DNA from: Curvivirga sp965219885
GTDB lineage: Bacteria > Pseudomonadota > Alphaproteobacteria > UBA8366 > Aestuariispiraceae
Length of the DNA: 64,000 nt
Reading direction: 5' to 3'
NCBI RefSeq assembly: GCF_965219885.1
Contig: NZ_CBDCOT010000009.1
Span: forward strand, 248,001 to 312,000
Notes under the pieces: generated by a model
The model's database searches: none
Seen by the model: only the letters and a program-made list of their open reading frames with translations
Told to the model about the DNA's origin: nothing
Program-made: the position numbers and the translations under genes
Part shown: positions 9,277-18,836 of the stretch, piece after piece
Numbering within the stretch: position 1 is the stretch's first letter
Layout of the letters: the number at the start of each line of letters is the position of its first letter

Positions 9277-9750
9277 ATGGCTGTTCGGGTGCAAGTAGAC
9301 GATTTCGATCTGGGCATGGAACTCAAACAATTAACCGACGGCAATCATGCGATTGGTGGATTATGCAGTTTTGTAGGCTTGGTGCGCGACATGACCAAAA
9401 CAGATGACGGTGCAATGACAAGATCAGCTGCTATGACGCTTGAACACTATCCCGGCATGACTGAAAAAATGCTGGAACGTATAGAAGCTGAGGCACATGA
9501 AAGATGGCCTTTGGAGAGCAGCCTGATTATCCATCGTTACGGACGTATGGATGCAGGAGAGCAAATTGTTTTGGTAGCGGCAAGTTCCGCCCATCGTGAA
9601 GCTGCATTTGAAGCCTGCCATTTTCTAATTGATTGGCTGAAAACCAAGGCCCCCTTCTGGAAAGTTGAAGAAGACGAAAGTGGCCATGAGAATTGGGTTG
9701 AAGCCCGAAATAGCGACGATCAGGCAACTGAACGTTGGAACAAAAACTAA
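9277..9750 (+). CDS. moaE: Molybdopterin synthase catalytic subunit
   Basis: Large subunit of molybdopterin synthase, using the MoaD thiocarboxylate to make the dithiolene. The 157 residues show the family blocks GALCSFVGLVRD-like (27-38), LEHYPGM (55-61) and the catalytic lysine region LKTKAPFWKVE (121-131). It is the last gene of the pgsA-mobB-moeA-moaD-moaE run. A CAATTCTT/AAGAATTG hairpin (9795-9816) follows, but with no T-run. Confidence 0.95.
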   Translation: MAVRVQVDDFDLGMELKQLTDGNHAIGGLCSFVGLVRDMTKTDDGAMTRSAAMTLEHYPGMTEKMLERIEAEAHERWPLESSLIIHRYGRMDAGEQIVLVAASSAHREAAFEACHFLIDWLKTKAPFWKVEEDESGHENWVEARNSDDQATERWNKN

Positions 9751-9794
9751 GTATATTCCAAAATGCAAATATTTGTTATTAGTATGAGGAAGAT

Positions 9795-9816
9795 CAATTC
9801 TTTGGGGGAAGAATTG
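9795..9816. repeat. Inverted repeat between moaE and the acetyltransferase
   Basis: Perfect 8-bp arms CAATTCTT/AAGAATTG with a 6-nt loop. There is no T-tract on either side, so it is not a typical intrinsic terminator. It lies 31 bp before the acetyltransferase start and could be an mRNA hairpin or an operator. Confidence 0.4.
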
Positions 9817-9846
9817 CGGTACAAACCACAACTATAGGGTACAAGA

Positions 9847-10362
9847 ATGAGATCAATGCACGTAGATTCAGTAAAGTTAGAGATTGTTGAAGCCGGACAA
9901 CATGATGCGGATTTGGTATCGATCATGGTCTATCAACTTTTATCTGAAGTTAGTGAAACCAGCGGCACAAGGCTGCATGTTTCAGACGAAGAAATTTATA
10001 ATACCTGTCATATGCTTTTTGAAGAAGAAGGCCATAAATTCACCGCCTTCCTTGCTTTTGCACAAACCGAAGACACTGGGATTCGAAAACCTGTTGGCGT
10101 TATGACCCTGACAGAAACGGTGGCACTTTATGCAAAAGGTCGATTTGGGCAAATTATGGAATTCTTTGTGGATCCGAATTTCCGATCTCGTCGTGTTGGT
10201 GTCAGGCTTTTACATGCAGCCATTGAACATGGCAAAGAGAAGGCATGGAGTTGTCTGGAAGTAAACGCGCCAGACATTATTGGCGGTCCACGCGCCATCT
10301 CTTTCTACAATCGTGAAGGCTTCACCAATTCAGGCCCCAGCATGAAGCTATGCTTACGATAA
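9847..10362 (+). CDS. GNAT-family N-acetyltransferase
   Basis: Acetyl-CoA-dependent acyltransferase of 171 residues with unknown substrate. The GNAT core shows the beta-4 strand/P-loop region FFVDPNFRSRRVGVRLLHAA (about 110-129, with the R-x-x-G-V-G-like acetyl-CoA loop) and the terminal AISFYNREGF motif. ATG 9847 has AGGG at suitable spacing; an in-frame ATG at 9856 is an alternative. It is separated from moaE by 96 bp and closed by a bidirectional terminator. Confidence 0.82.
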   Translation: MRSMHVDSVKLEIVEAGQHDADLVSIMVYQLLSEVSETSGTRLHVSDEEIYNTCHMLFEEEGHKFTAFLAFAQTEDTGIRKPVGVMTLTETVALYAKGRFGQIMEFFVDPNFRSRRVGVRLLHAAIEHGKEKAWSCLEVNAPDIIGGPRAISFYNREGFTNSGPSMKLCLR

Positions 10363-10376
10363 TCCCTTAAACAAAT

Positions 10377-10407
10377 AAAAATGGCAGCTTAAATAGCTGC
10401 CATTTTT
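10377..10407. terminator. Bidirectional terminator between acetyltransferase and PhyH genes
   Basis: Stem ATGGCAGCT-type arms (AAAAATGGCAGCT / AGCTGCCATTTTT) around a 5-nt loop. A-tract and T-tract on the two sides let it work in both directions between convergent genes. Confidence 0.88.
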
Positions 10408-10414
10408 AATTCTA

Positions 10415-11266
10415 TTATATAATCTGGGGATATAAGTCCGTTCCCAGACGATCCCCATCCTTGAGCCCCATATTGGTCATGACTTCTGTATGATCCGGAT
10501 CCATGCCCCATGGCTTGAAAGAAACCCTCACATCATCCCCACACCATTTAGTGTTAAAGACACGCAGGTCTTTTCCTTCATCCAATTGACCTGATCCACC
10601 ATGGATACAGCGCGCATTAAAGAATAAACAATCCCCCGGCACCATATCAAAACTGACAGGTTTATATTTATCGGGTTCACCATCAATATCCGGCAAAGGT
10701 GGGAAACCAAATTCATCAAAGTTTGAATGGCTTACATCTTCTACATTGCCTTCGTTAAACTGTCCAAAATCAGCTTGGCTATAGACTTTCTCCCAACGAT
10801 GGGAACCCGGCACGACAGATAAAGCACTTTTTGCTGCAACTGGTGTTAAGGGCATCCAGATGGAACAGGTATCAAATCCTTCCACGGACCAATAAGGCTC
10901 ATCCTGATGCCAAGGCGTTCTGAACTGAACCCCTGCCTCACGACAAAAAACAGCATCAAAAAAGAAATTCACATGTTCGGATCCCATCATTTGACGAGCC
11001 AAATCTGCACAAGGGCTCTCAAAAACGAATTGCTTATATTCTGGTATCTCTTGCCAGGCCTGACTATCATAAAAGGTCCGGCGCCCCTCACTATCCCTAT
11101 TCCAGTCACGCGCTCGATGGGTTGGCTTATTCATACTGTCATCAAGTCCCTTATTCAGGATCGCAATCCATTCTTGATCAAACACCTGTTTCAGTAAAGC
11201 AACCCCATCACGATCATATGTTGCGTGCTCTTCTTTTGTGATTTGTCGCAATGTTTTTTGAATCAT
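10415..11266 (-). CDS. Phytanoyl-CoA dioxygenase (PhyH) family protein
   Basis: Fe(II)/2-oxoglutarate-dependent dioxygenase of 283 residues. The metal triad is visible as H120-x-D122 (PWHQDEPYW) and H222 (RCIHGGSG), with R235 placed to bind 2-oxoglutarate. The substrate is unknown; bacterial relatives hydroxylate small metabolites such as ectoine or act in secondary metabolism. It is divergent from a LysR gene, which is its likely regulator. The 112-bp shared promoter region is A+T rich. Confidence 0.86.
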   Translation of the reverse strand: MIQKTLRQITKEEHATYDRDGVALLKQVFDQEWIAILNKGLDDSMNKPTHRARDWNRDSEGRRTFYDSQAWQEIPEYKQFVFESPCADLARQMMGSEHVNFFFDAVFCREAGVQFRTPWHQDEPYWSVEGFDTCSIWMPLTPVAAKSALSVVPGSHRWEKVYSQADFGQFNEGNVEDVSHSNFDEFGFPPLPDIDGEPDKYKPVSFDMVPGDCLFFNARCIHGGSGQLDEGKDLRVFNTKWCGDDVRVSFKPWGMDPDHTEVMTNMGLKDGDRLGTDLYPQII

Positions 11267-11378
11267 CTTATAAATCTGCCTTCATCCGAATTAAGATTAT
11301 CTTTTCATCTAGATTTTATATTTCCATATTTTATAATAGTTTCAATTCATCAATTTTTATTTGTTTTAAGATTTTCTT

Positions 11379-12257
11379 ATGAATAGTTGGAAAAACATAC
11401 CGCCCTTGAATAGTTTACGTGCCTTTTCTTTGGTTGCACAAACCAACAGCTTTCTTGAGGCTGGCAATCAACTAAATGTCACGCAAGCCGCCATCAGCCA
11501 ACAAATTAAAATCTTGGAAGATTGGCTTTCTCTGACATTAATTAATCGAAATGGGCGTGGTGCGATTACCTTAACAGATGCAGGAAAGAAACTGGCGCAT
11601 GACCTGCAACATGGATTTGATATTATCCAGAATTCCATACAGGATTTAATTCAAGAGGATCAGGGACGTCCTGTTCAAATAACGGCATCACCGGCCTTCA
11701 CCTCAGAATGGCTCATGCCGCGCCTGTCTGATTTTCAAGCGAGATTTCCTGACATTACCCTCATGCTAAATCCCACAGCTGAATTTGTGGATTTGAAACA
11801 TACGGGCATTGATCTCGCTATCCGTTACTATGACCATCGCATAAAGGCACAACATGGAGAATTTTTCATGCAGGCCGAAACTGTGCTTGTAGGTAAAACA
11901 GATTTATTTGACCAACTTGATTCAAACAATCCAGCGTCTATGCAGCATCTTCCATGGTTAGAGGAGTTAGGGACAAAGAATGTGCAAGATTGGTTCCAGC
12001 GCCATAATGTGACACCGACCGAACCGTTATCAATTACCCAAATGCCGGGCAGTTTAATCATACAATCTTTACGTCGAGGGGAAGGCATCACTCAAACTGT
12101 GAGAGATTTCATTTCCGAAGATCTTCAATCAGGCGATTTAACCGCCCTTTTCCCAGAACCGAAACTTGGCTGCTTTCGAATTCTAACTGGCATAGAAACA
12201 CCGCGTCCTTCCGTCAAAGCCTTCAAAGACTGGCTTTTAGAATTAAGGCCAGCGTAA
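11379..12257 (+). CDS. LysR-family regulator (GcvA-like)
   Basis: 292-residue LysR transcription factor. The N-terminal winged helix (SLRAFSLVAQTNSF, then LNVTQAAISQQIKILEDWL at about 30-48) is of the GcvA/AmpR subtype, followed by a periplasmic-binding-like effector domain from about 95. Transcribed away from the PhyH dioxygenase, it probably controls that gene and itself. The effector is unknown. Confidence 0.88.
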   Translation: MNSWKNIPPLNSLRAFSLVAQTNSFLEAGNQLNVTQAAISQQIKILEDWLSLTLINRNGRGAITLTDAGKKLAHDLQHGFDIIQNSIQDLIQEDQGRPVQITASPAFTSEWLMPRLSDFQARFPDITLMLNPTAEFVDLKHTGIDLAIRYYDHRIKAQHGEFFMQAETVLVGKTDLFDQLDSNNPASMQHLPWLEELGTKNVQDWFQRHNVTPTEPLSITQMPGSLIIQSLRRGEGITQTVRDFISEDLQSGDLTALFPEPKLGCFRILTGIETPRPSVKAFKDWLLELRPA

Positions 12258-12263
12258 AAATAA

Positions 12264-12289
12264 AACCCCGACCAAGTTTGATCGGGGTT
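12264..12289. terminator. Hairpin between convergent LysR and uracil permease genes
   Basis: Arms AACCCCGA/TCGGGGTT with a 10-nt loop lie 7 bp after the LysR stop, preceded by an A-rich stretch (a T-tract for the leftward permease transcript). The T-run on the rightward side is poor. Confidence 0.65.
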
Positions 12290-12316
12290 CTACACCGTTC
12301 AGGTAAGACGAAAAAC

Positions 12317-13603
12317 TTAGGCTTCACCTTCACCTTTTTCGATCTGGATTTTAGCTGGCAAGATGATATTCAAAAGAATACCAACGATACCAGCGAGCCC
12401 GATGCCACCGAGGGCAAATCCACCAACAGATACTTCAAGACCACCAATACCAAGAACGAGGATCATGGAAATAATGATCATGTTACGTGGCGTCATGATA
12501 TCATCCTTGGATTTCACCAAAGTGTTCAAACCAACCACGGTAATCATACCGAATAGCAAAACCAATATACCGCCCATCACTGGTGTCGGAATAGTTTGTA
12601 AAATGGCGCCCAATTTTCCAACAAATGACAAAGCAATCGCCCAAACCGCGGCCCATGTCATGATAGCAGGGTTAAATGCACGTGTTAAAGCAACCGCCCC
12701 TGTTACTTCTGAATATGTTGTATTTGGTGGACCACCTAAAAAGCTTGCAGCAGAAGTCGCAAGACCATCGCCAAGCATGGTGTTTTGAATACCCGGCTTC
12801 TTCAAATAGTCTTTACCTGTCACACTGCGGATTGCAAGAATATCACCGAAATGCTCAATGGCAGGTGCCAAAGCTACAGGAAGAATAAATAGGACTGCCT
12901 GCCAATTCCATTCAGGTAATGTGAAATCTGGAATTGTAAACCAGGATGCATTTCCAACAGCAGCAAAATCAACGATTGGATTACCTGTAAACGTACCAAG
13001 AAGGATGGATGTTACATATCCGACAATGACACCTAAAAGGATCGGTACAATACGGATCAAACCGCGTCCCATAATTGCTGCAATCAAAGTTGTACCAAGG
13101 GATGCCCCAGCAATGATCAACGCATCACTTTGTGCAACTAAAACAGCTGCACCATCACCGGTTTTACCTAGCGCTAAATTCACACCAACAGGTGCCAAGA
13201 TTAAACCAATCACCATAATGACTGGGCCTGTTACCACAGGCGGCAAATATTTGGTCAGGATTTCACTGCCCTTAATACGGATTACAAAACTGATCACCAC
13301 ATAAAGCAAACCTGCAGCTGCCAAACCCGATAATGTTGCCGGAATACCCCATGTTTGCACGCCGTAAATAATCGGCGCAATAAAGGCAAAGGAAGAGGCC
13401 AGGAAAACTGGCACTTGACCACGTGTACAGATCTGGAAGATCAATGTACCAAGACCTGCGGTAAACAAAGCTACATTTGGATCAAGGCCAGTTAACAATG
13501 GCACCAATACCAATGCGCCAAAGGCCACAAACATCATTTGGCCGCCAATAAACCACTGTCCCGGGCGGAATGAATAGTCCGTATTGGAAATATCACTTTT
13601 CAT
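12317..13603 (-). CDS. Uracil/xanthine permease (NCS2 family, UraA-like)
   Basis: Inner-membrane proton symporter for uracil or a related nucleobase, 428 residues with about 14 hydrophobic segments. Recognisable NCS2 blocks are QICTRGQVPVFLASSFAF near residue 57, the central PAIEHFGDILAI motif with its conserved Glu/His, and the GGPPNTTYSEVTGAVALTR block. The last block favours the uracil branch (UraA/PyrP) over xanthine. It is monocistronic, with a 226-bp upstream gap shared with the divergent DegT-family gene, where I see no named regulatory motif. Confidence 0.88.
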   Translation of the reverse strand: MKSDISNTDYSFRPGQWFIGGQMMFVAFGALVLVPLLTGLDPNVALFTAGLGTLIFQICTRGQVPVFLASSFAFIAPIIYGVQTWGIPATLSGLAAAGLLYVVISFVIRIKGSEILTKYLPPVVTGPVIMVIGLILAPVGVNLALGKTGDGAAVLVAQSDALIIAGASLGTTLIAAIMGRGLIRIVPILLGVIVGYVTSILLGTFTGNPIVDFAAVGNASWFTIPDFTLPEWNWQAVLFILPVALAPAIEHFGDILAIRSVTGKDYLKKPGIQNTMLGDGLATSAASFLGGPPNTTYSEVTGAVALTRAFNPAIMTWAAVWAIALSFVGKLGAILQTIPTPVMGGILVLLFGMITVVGLNTLVKSKDDIMTPRNMIIISMILVLGIGGLEVSVGGFALGGIGLAGIVGILLNIILPAKIQIEKGEGEA

Positions 13604-13829
13604 AAATTAGTCCCTCAAACTAGAAAAATTCCCTATTTGCGGCGCATAAGCACATGATTCTTAAGGAATTAAAAGATCGCCAACCAAAACATTGCTCAAA
13701 AAAATACCTCTTTCAATCTAGATGATCCATTCAAAATATAAATATAATCTCAGCAAACGAGTTATTGATAACCTTAACGAACAAAACTATCATCAGGACG
13801 AATGCCATTATTCTTAAAAAGGATCACTT

Positions 13830-14993
13830 ATGCATTACGAACTTACTTCTTCCAGTTGGGGTCCAGAAGAAAAAGAAGCCCTTCTTAAAGTTGTGGAAGG
13901 TGGTTATTTCACAATGGGAGAACTTGTTGCAACTTTCGAGGATCAGTTTGCTGCATATCACGGTAAAAAATATGGTATAATGGTGAATTCTGGGTCATCT
14001 GCCAATTTAGCTGCAACAGCTGCGCTTTTTTATAAAAAAGATAATCCTTTGAAACGCGGAGATGAGGTTATCGTTCCTGCAATTTCCTGGAGCACCATGT
14101 ACCACCCTCTCCAACAATATGGCTTGAAACTCAAATTTGTTGATGTTGAATTAGACAGTCTGAACGTTGATATTGATGCCTTAGAAGCTGCTATTACCCC
14201 ACAAACAAAGATGATCGTTGCTGTCAGCATTTTAGGGAATCCGGCTGCGCTAGATAGAATGCGTGATTTAGCAGACAAGCACGGCTTATATTTCCTAGAG
14301 GATAATTGCGAGTCAATGGACGCAGAACTCAATGGTAAAAAAGCAGGTTCTTTTGGTGATTTATGCACGTCTAGTTTTTTCTATTCTCATCACATTTCCA
14401 CCATGGAAGGTGGCATGGTCATTACAGATGATTATGAACTTATGCAGCTCTGTCGGGCAATTCGTGCCCATGGTTGGAATCGTGACCTTCCCTCAGATAG
14501 TGACTTATACGAAAAAAGTTCCAATGACTTGTTTGAAGCATATCGTTTCATCGTACCTGGATATAACTTACGATCTGGCGAGATCAATGCAGCTATCGGT
14601 CTTGAACAGTTAAAAAAATTGCCTAATCTAACAGCAATACGACGAAAAAACTGGCTACATTTCAAATCCAAGTTCGAAGATGATGATCGTTTTATTATTC
14701 AGAAAGAGAATGGTAAAAGTTCAGCCTTTTGTTTCCCAATGATTATCAATCCATCAACTAATATTGATAGAATGAAAATCTTTGCAACTTTAAAGGATGC
14801 TGATATCGGTCATCGAATTATTACAGGCGGCTGTTTCACACGTCATGATGTCATTAAATATTATGATTATGAAATTGTAGGTGATCTCCCAAACGCAAAT
14901 TTAGCACATGACTATGGTTTTTTTGTTGGTAATCATCCAAGAGATATCGCGAAAGAGATTAACTATTTGCACGCCACCCTAGCAGGCATTTAA
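13830..14993 (+). CDS. DegT/ColD-like PLP sugar dehydratase (His replaces Lys)
   Basis: DegT/DnrJ/EryC1-fold enzyme of 387 residues acting on a nucleotide-linked sugar. The motif SSFFYSHHISTMEGG (181-195) carries His187-His188 where aminotransferases of this family have the PLP-binding Lys. The first His lies five residues before EGG, exactly where Lys stands in ArnB- and PseC-type enzymes. His at this site is known from the 3-dehydratases ColD and RfbH/E1, which remove the C3 hydroxyl of a 4-keto-6-deoxy sugar. So a 3-dehydratase, not an aminotransferase, is the better call. It is the first gene of the rightward glycan operon, 10 bp before the epimerase. Confidence 0.75.
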   Translation: MHYELTSSSWGPEEKEALLKVVEGGYFTMGELVATFEDQFAAYHGKKYGIMVNSGSSANLAATAALFYKKDNPLKRGDEVIVPAISWSTMYHPLQQYGLKLKFVDVELDSLNVDIDALEAAITPQTKMIVAVSILGNPAALDRMRDLADKHGLYFLEDNCESMDAELNGKKAGSFGDLCTSSFFYSHHISTMEGGMVITDDYELMQLCRAIRAHGWNRDLPSDSDLYEKSSNDLFEAYRFIVPGYNLRSGEINAAIGLEQLKKLPNLTAIRRKNWLHFKSKFEDDDRFIIQKENGKSSAFCFPMIINPSTNIDRMKIFATLKDADIGHRIITGGCFTRHDVIKYYDYEIVGDLPNANLAHDYGFFVGNHPRDIAKEINYLHATLAGI

Positions 14994-15003
14994 AGGAAAA
15001 AGT

Positions 15004-15954
15004 ATGTCTATCAATCATCAATATACCATTTTAATTACAGGTGGTGCAGGTTATCTAGGATCGGTTATGACCGAGTATTTCCTGAATGCTGGACATAAGG
15101 TGATTATCTTAGATAATTTTATGTTTGGTCAGGCTAGCTTGAACATGTACTGTACCAATCCTAACTTCAATGTCGTACATGGTGATTCTCGTAATCAAGA
15201 AACACTTAAACCGATCCTGAAAAAGGCTGATATTATAATTCCTCTTGCTGGGTTAGTTGGCGCACCTTTATGTAGTCGCGATAAAATTGGAACTGTGTCC
15301 GTCAATCAAGATGCTATTGATTTACTTGTTAAAAACTTAGCCCCATCTCAAAAGATATTAATTCCAATTTCTAACAGTGGATATGGCATTGGCGAAAAAG
15401 GTAAATTTTGTACGGAAGAAAGCCCTTTAAATCCTGTCTCACTTTATGGAGTAACTAAGGTAGAAGCCGAAAAAATTGCGATGACCCACGGGAATACAAT
15501 AAGTTTCAGATTAGCTACAGTTTTTGGTATGTCGCCAAGAATGCGCCTAGACCTCTTGGTTAACGATTTTGTATATCGTGCGGTGAAAGATAGAGCTATT
15601 GTCTTATTTGAGGCACATTTCAAACGCAATTATATTCACGTACGAGATGTTGCACGGGCCTTCATGCATGGTTTAGATAATTTTGATAATATGAGAAACG
15701 AAATTTACAATGTCGGATTATCTACCGCTAATCTTTCAAAGAAAGAATTATGTGAAGAAATAGAAAAGCAAATCCCCTCTTTTACCTTTATAGAAGCTGA
15801 AATTGGAGAAGATCCAGATAAAAGAGATTATATTGTCTCCAATGACAAAATCGAAGCCACTGGGTTTATGCCAAACTATTCACTCCAAGATGGAATAGCC
15901 GAGCTTATTAAGGGGTATACGATGATTAACAACTCACGTTATAGCAATGTGTAG
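15004..15954 (+). CDS. NAD-dependent sugar-nucleotide epimerase/dehydratase
   Basis: Extended SDR of 316 residues. The Rossmann motif TGGAGYLG is at 12-19 and the catalytic Y148-x3-K152 (LYGVTKVEAEK) is in place; the NSGYGIG stretch (124-130) aligns with the Ser/Thr-containing catalytic strand. Substrate and exact reaction (epimerase, reductase or dehydratase) cannot be settled from sequence. The tight spacing to the DegT-like enzyme (10 bp) and the Maf-like gene (5 bp) suggests it works on the same nucleotide sugar. Confidence 0.85.
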   Translation: MSINHQYTILITGGAGYLGSVMTEYFLNAGHKVIILDNFMFGQASLNMYCTNPNFNVVHGDSRNQETLKPILKKADIIIPLAGLVGAPLCSRDKIGTVSVNQDAIDLLVKNLAPSQKILIPISNSGYGIGEKGKFCTEESPLNPVSLYGVTKVEAEKIAMTHGNTISFRLATVFGMSPRMRLDLLVNDFVYRAVKDRAIVLFEAHFKRNYIHVRDVARAFMHGLDNFDNMRNEIYNVGLSTANLSKKELCEEIEKQIPSFTFIEAEIGEDPDKRDYIVSNDKIEATGFMPNYSLQDGIAELIKGYTMINNSRYSNV

Positions 15955-15959
15955 CTAGC

Positions 15960-18836
15960 ATGCATAATGAACCGAAAATTTTATTCGATAAAAATTTATC
16001 TATACTCAAAGATTTTATTCCGGAGAACCTTTACAATCTATTTAAAGAAACTGGCCCGAATATAACTGGCGTTGTTGGCTCCCTCTCCGACGGAAATATT
16101 AATCTTCTGAATGATCAGGCTCAACCACTCTATTTTCCAAATGCCATTGCGCATATAGACAAAGAACTATCATCTTACATTCAAAACCCTAAGCCTATAA
16201 GCTTCAGTGACGACATTAATATTGATAGCGAAATTACTGACTATGCAAAATTTCTCGCCTCAGAGATTCAAAGCTCATCACGCTACAAATACGAAAAACA
16301 TAACGCAACATTTGAACAAAATGGATTTTTAATCTGTTTTGGCTGTGGCCTAGGCTTGCATCTTCCATTTTTGGCACAAAAACTAAATGTTGAAACCATC
16401 ATCTTAGTCGAAGAGAATCTAAGATATATCCTTAACAGCCTCTCTATTTTTGATTGGACTCCTTTCCTTCAATTCTTAAAAATAAAACAGCGCAACTTAC
16501 ATCTCATTATCGATGATAGAGAACTAGAAACCTCGTACACGATTCAATATTTCTTAAAAGATAAAGGCGTCGAACTTATTGAAGGAAGTTATTATTTTTC
16601 ACATTATGGTTCTAATTTTTTTAAAAATGTTCAAAGAAGACTAGAGATCGGGCATGACAATTTAATTAGTTATAATGGCTGGGTTGAAGATGAGATGATC
16701 CATCTGAGTAATCATATACAAAACATGCATTTGTACGATTACTATTTAATTGAGCAAGATAATCCTCTGAAACAAGACTCACCTTTAAAAGATTTACCTG
16801 CTATTGTTGTCGGCAGTGGGCAGTCTTTAGATGATGCTATATCATATATTAAAAATAACAGAGCTAATCTGGTAATTTATTCCTGTGGTAGTGCTTTAAA
16901 ACCATTATTAGCGGCAGGAATTCATCCCGACTTTCATTGTGAGCTGGAAAATGTTTCTGTTGTCGCAGATATTTTTGAAAGTTTATCTAAACAATACGAC
17001 TTGTCAGCAATTCGATTAATAGCTTCCACAACAATTAACCCTGATGCCGCTGCCTATTTTGATACTAAATATTTCTTCTTAAGAGAAGGAACTGGCATTC
17101 CTAAAGCAATTGCACAAAACAGGCAGCAAATGAACTTTGTTGCACCTTCAGGCACTAATACAGCAATTAGAATCGCTGATATTTTAGGTCATGATGAAAT
17201 TTATCTCGTTGGAGTCGATTATGGTATAATAAATCAGCATCAGAAATATGCTAAAGATGTTATCTATAACGATTTCGAAAAAATAAACAATAAACGACAA
17301 TCAAAAGGACTTGCTCCCATCCCTAATGGAGGGGCTGCAGCAGGTATTAGCAATAGAACTTTACCAGGAAATCTTGGTGGTACTGTTAAAACAAACAGTA
17401 CTCTTCTATATATGAAAAGTCGCCTTGAAATTACTGTACAGAACTTAGATGCAACTGTTTACAATTGTGGCCATGGAGCATTAATTGAGAATGTACTCCC
17501 AGTCGAAAATGAAATTATCAGCCAATTTCGTGCTTCTACAAAAGAAACGCTATCCCAACAATTAGATATTCCAATTTTTCGACGTGGAGAATTATTAAAT
17601 CTGAAACTCCTCGAAGAAATTCAGCTTACCTATGAAACAATTTTGGATAATTTCCATGCAAAAATCCAAGATCTTTGTACTCCCACAAATCAACACATTA
17701 CGATCCAGAGAATACGTACTATATTTCAAGATATCTTAATATTCGATACAGAATCTCAGCAAAAGTCTGATTTACCATCAGCTATTAGGTCAACGTTAAC
17801 AGGTTCTTACTTACGTATCTTCCATGCAATTAGATATTATGGGAGCCGTTTAAATAATGTAGATCAAAGCTCATTTTATCTAGACGCACTCCAAAAAATA
17901 ATAGCATTTTCGCCACTTATCAAAGCAAGAACATGTCATCTAATCGAGGGATATCGCACACAATTAAAACGGAGCTTAGAAAAACGCTCTACACAAACTG
18001 ACATTACAATCCCATTAAACAAGCCTATATCTCTTTTAGACTACTACTTGGCTGATCACGAAAAAACAGCGATCTTATGGAAAACTTCCTTTTCTGATAG
18101 TGATAATGAAAAAGTTTATACAGCTATCGGTATGGCACGCTATACACGACAAAATTTCTATAGTTCTGATTTAATTAATCTGGTGCTTCATACTCATAAA
18201 AATAGCCCGTATGATCATAATAGTTTCCTTCGTATACTTGCTTACATACAACAGGACCCCAACATCCACAAAATGGAACCCTATCTAGTTTCTTTTATGG
18301 ATAATTTAGATTCAAAAACACCATTCATTGATAATATGGTTAAACTTGCTATAGCGGCAAACATGCTTCATGGCGGGAAAATTAATAAAGCTAAAAGCAA
18401 GTTCGAATTAGCCTTACAGTATTTTCCGTCAACAGCCCATGCAGATGGTTGGCGGGCAACTCATATGCTTATTTCTGGAAAATTAAATGAGGCAGGCAAA
18501 CTATACGAAGAATGGGAATCCCAACAACAGCACAGTTTGCATAACTCTTTTCATGGCTTATACCATTATATTAGTGGGAATATAGAAGCTGCTTTTGAGA
18601 AATGGTCACAAAGTCTACCTACCGATCATCAAGGAGGGACTGGTGCATCACATTTCTTCGCTATCAGTGTCGCCAATGAACTAAAAATGTATGAAAAAGA
18701 AAAAGAACTACTTGTTAGTGCAGAAAATAAAAGCCTAATGAAATGGCAAAAACGTGCTACAGCTCTTTTTCACACTGTTGTAGATATTTATCGGAAGTAT
18801 GAAGCAAACGAAGTTAACGATCACAATGACGTATGA
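15960..18836 (+). CDS. Maf-like DUF115 flagellin-glycosylation protein
   Basis: Large 958-residue protein of the motility accessory factor family, thought to transfer nonulosonate-type or related sugars to flagellin. An N-terminal Rossmann-like region has CFGCGLGLHL at about residue 126. The DUF115 domain follows from about 278 with AIVVGSGQSLDDAI, a CGSALKPLLAAGIHPDF block and the DEIYLVGVDYG motif near 412. The C-terminal 250 residues look like TPR-type helical repeats (GKINKAKSKFELALQYFP; GNIEAAFEKWSQSLP). No flagellin gene is in the window, so the acceptor may be flagellin or another surface protein. Local sequence is clearly more A+T rich than the flanks. Confidence 0.82.
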   Translation: MHNEPKILFDKNLSILKDFIPENLYNLFKETGPNITGVVGSLSDGNINLLNDQAQPLYFPNAIAHIDKELSSYIQNPKPISFSDDINIDSEITDYAKFLASEIQSSSRYKYEKHNATFEQNGFLICFGCGLGLHLPFLAQKLNVETIILVEENLRYILNSLSIFDWTPFLQFLKIKQRNLHLIIDDRELETSYTIQYFLKDKGVELIEGSYYFSHYGSNFFKNVQRRLEIGHDNLISYNGWVEDEMIHLSNHIQNMHLYDYYLIEQDNPLKQDSPLKDLPAIVVGSGQSLDDAISYIKNNRANLVIYSCGSALKPLLAAGIHPDFHCELENVSVVADIFESLSKQYDLSAIRLIASTTINPDAAAYFDTKYFFLREGTGIPKAIAQNRQQMNFVAPSGTNTAIRIADILGHDEIYLVGVDYGIINQHQKYAKDVIYNDFEKINNKRQSKGLAPIPNGGAAAGISNRTLPGNLGGTVKTNSTLLYMKSRLEITVQNLDATVYNCGHGALIENVLPVENEIISQFRASTKETLSQQLDIPIFRRGELLNLKLLEEIQLTYETILDNFHAKIQDLCTPTNQHITIQRIRTIFQDILIFDTESQQKSDLPSAIRSTLTGSYLRIFHAIRYYGSRLNNVDQSSFYLDALQKIIAFSPLIKARTCHLIEGYRTQLKRSLEKRSTQTDITIPLNKPISLLDYYLADHEKTAILWKTSFSDSDNEKVYTAIGMARYTRQNFYSSDLINLVLHTHKNSPYDHNSFLRILAYIQQDPNIHKMEPYLVSFMDNLDSKTPFIDNMVKLAIAANMLHGGKINKAKSKFELALQYFPSTAHADGWRATHMLISGKLNEAGKLYEEWESQQQHSLHNSFHGLYHYISGNIEAAFEKWSQSLPTDHQGGTGASHFFAISVANELKMYEKEKELLVSAENKSLMKWQKRATALFHTVVDIYRKYEANEVNDHNDV

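Noticed and set aside
12363..13304. Two plus-strand open frames (141 and 148 codons) inside the uracil permease gene
   Set aside because: Antisense to a clear NCS2 permease, rich in Pro/Thr/Ile as expected from reversed membrane-protein codons.
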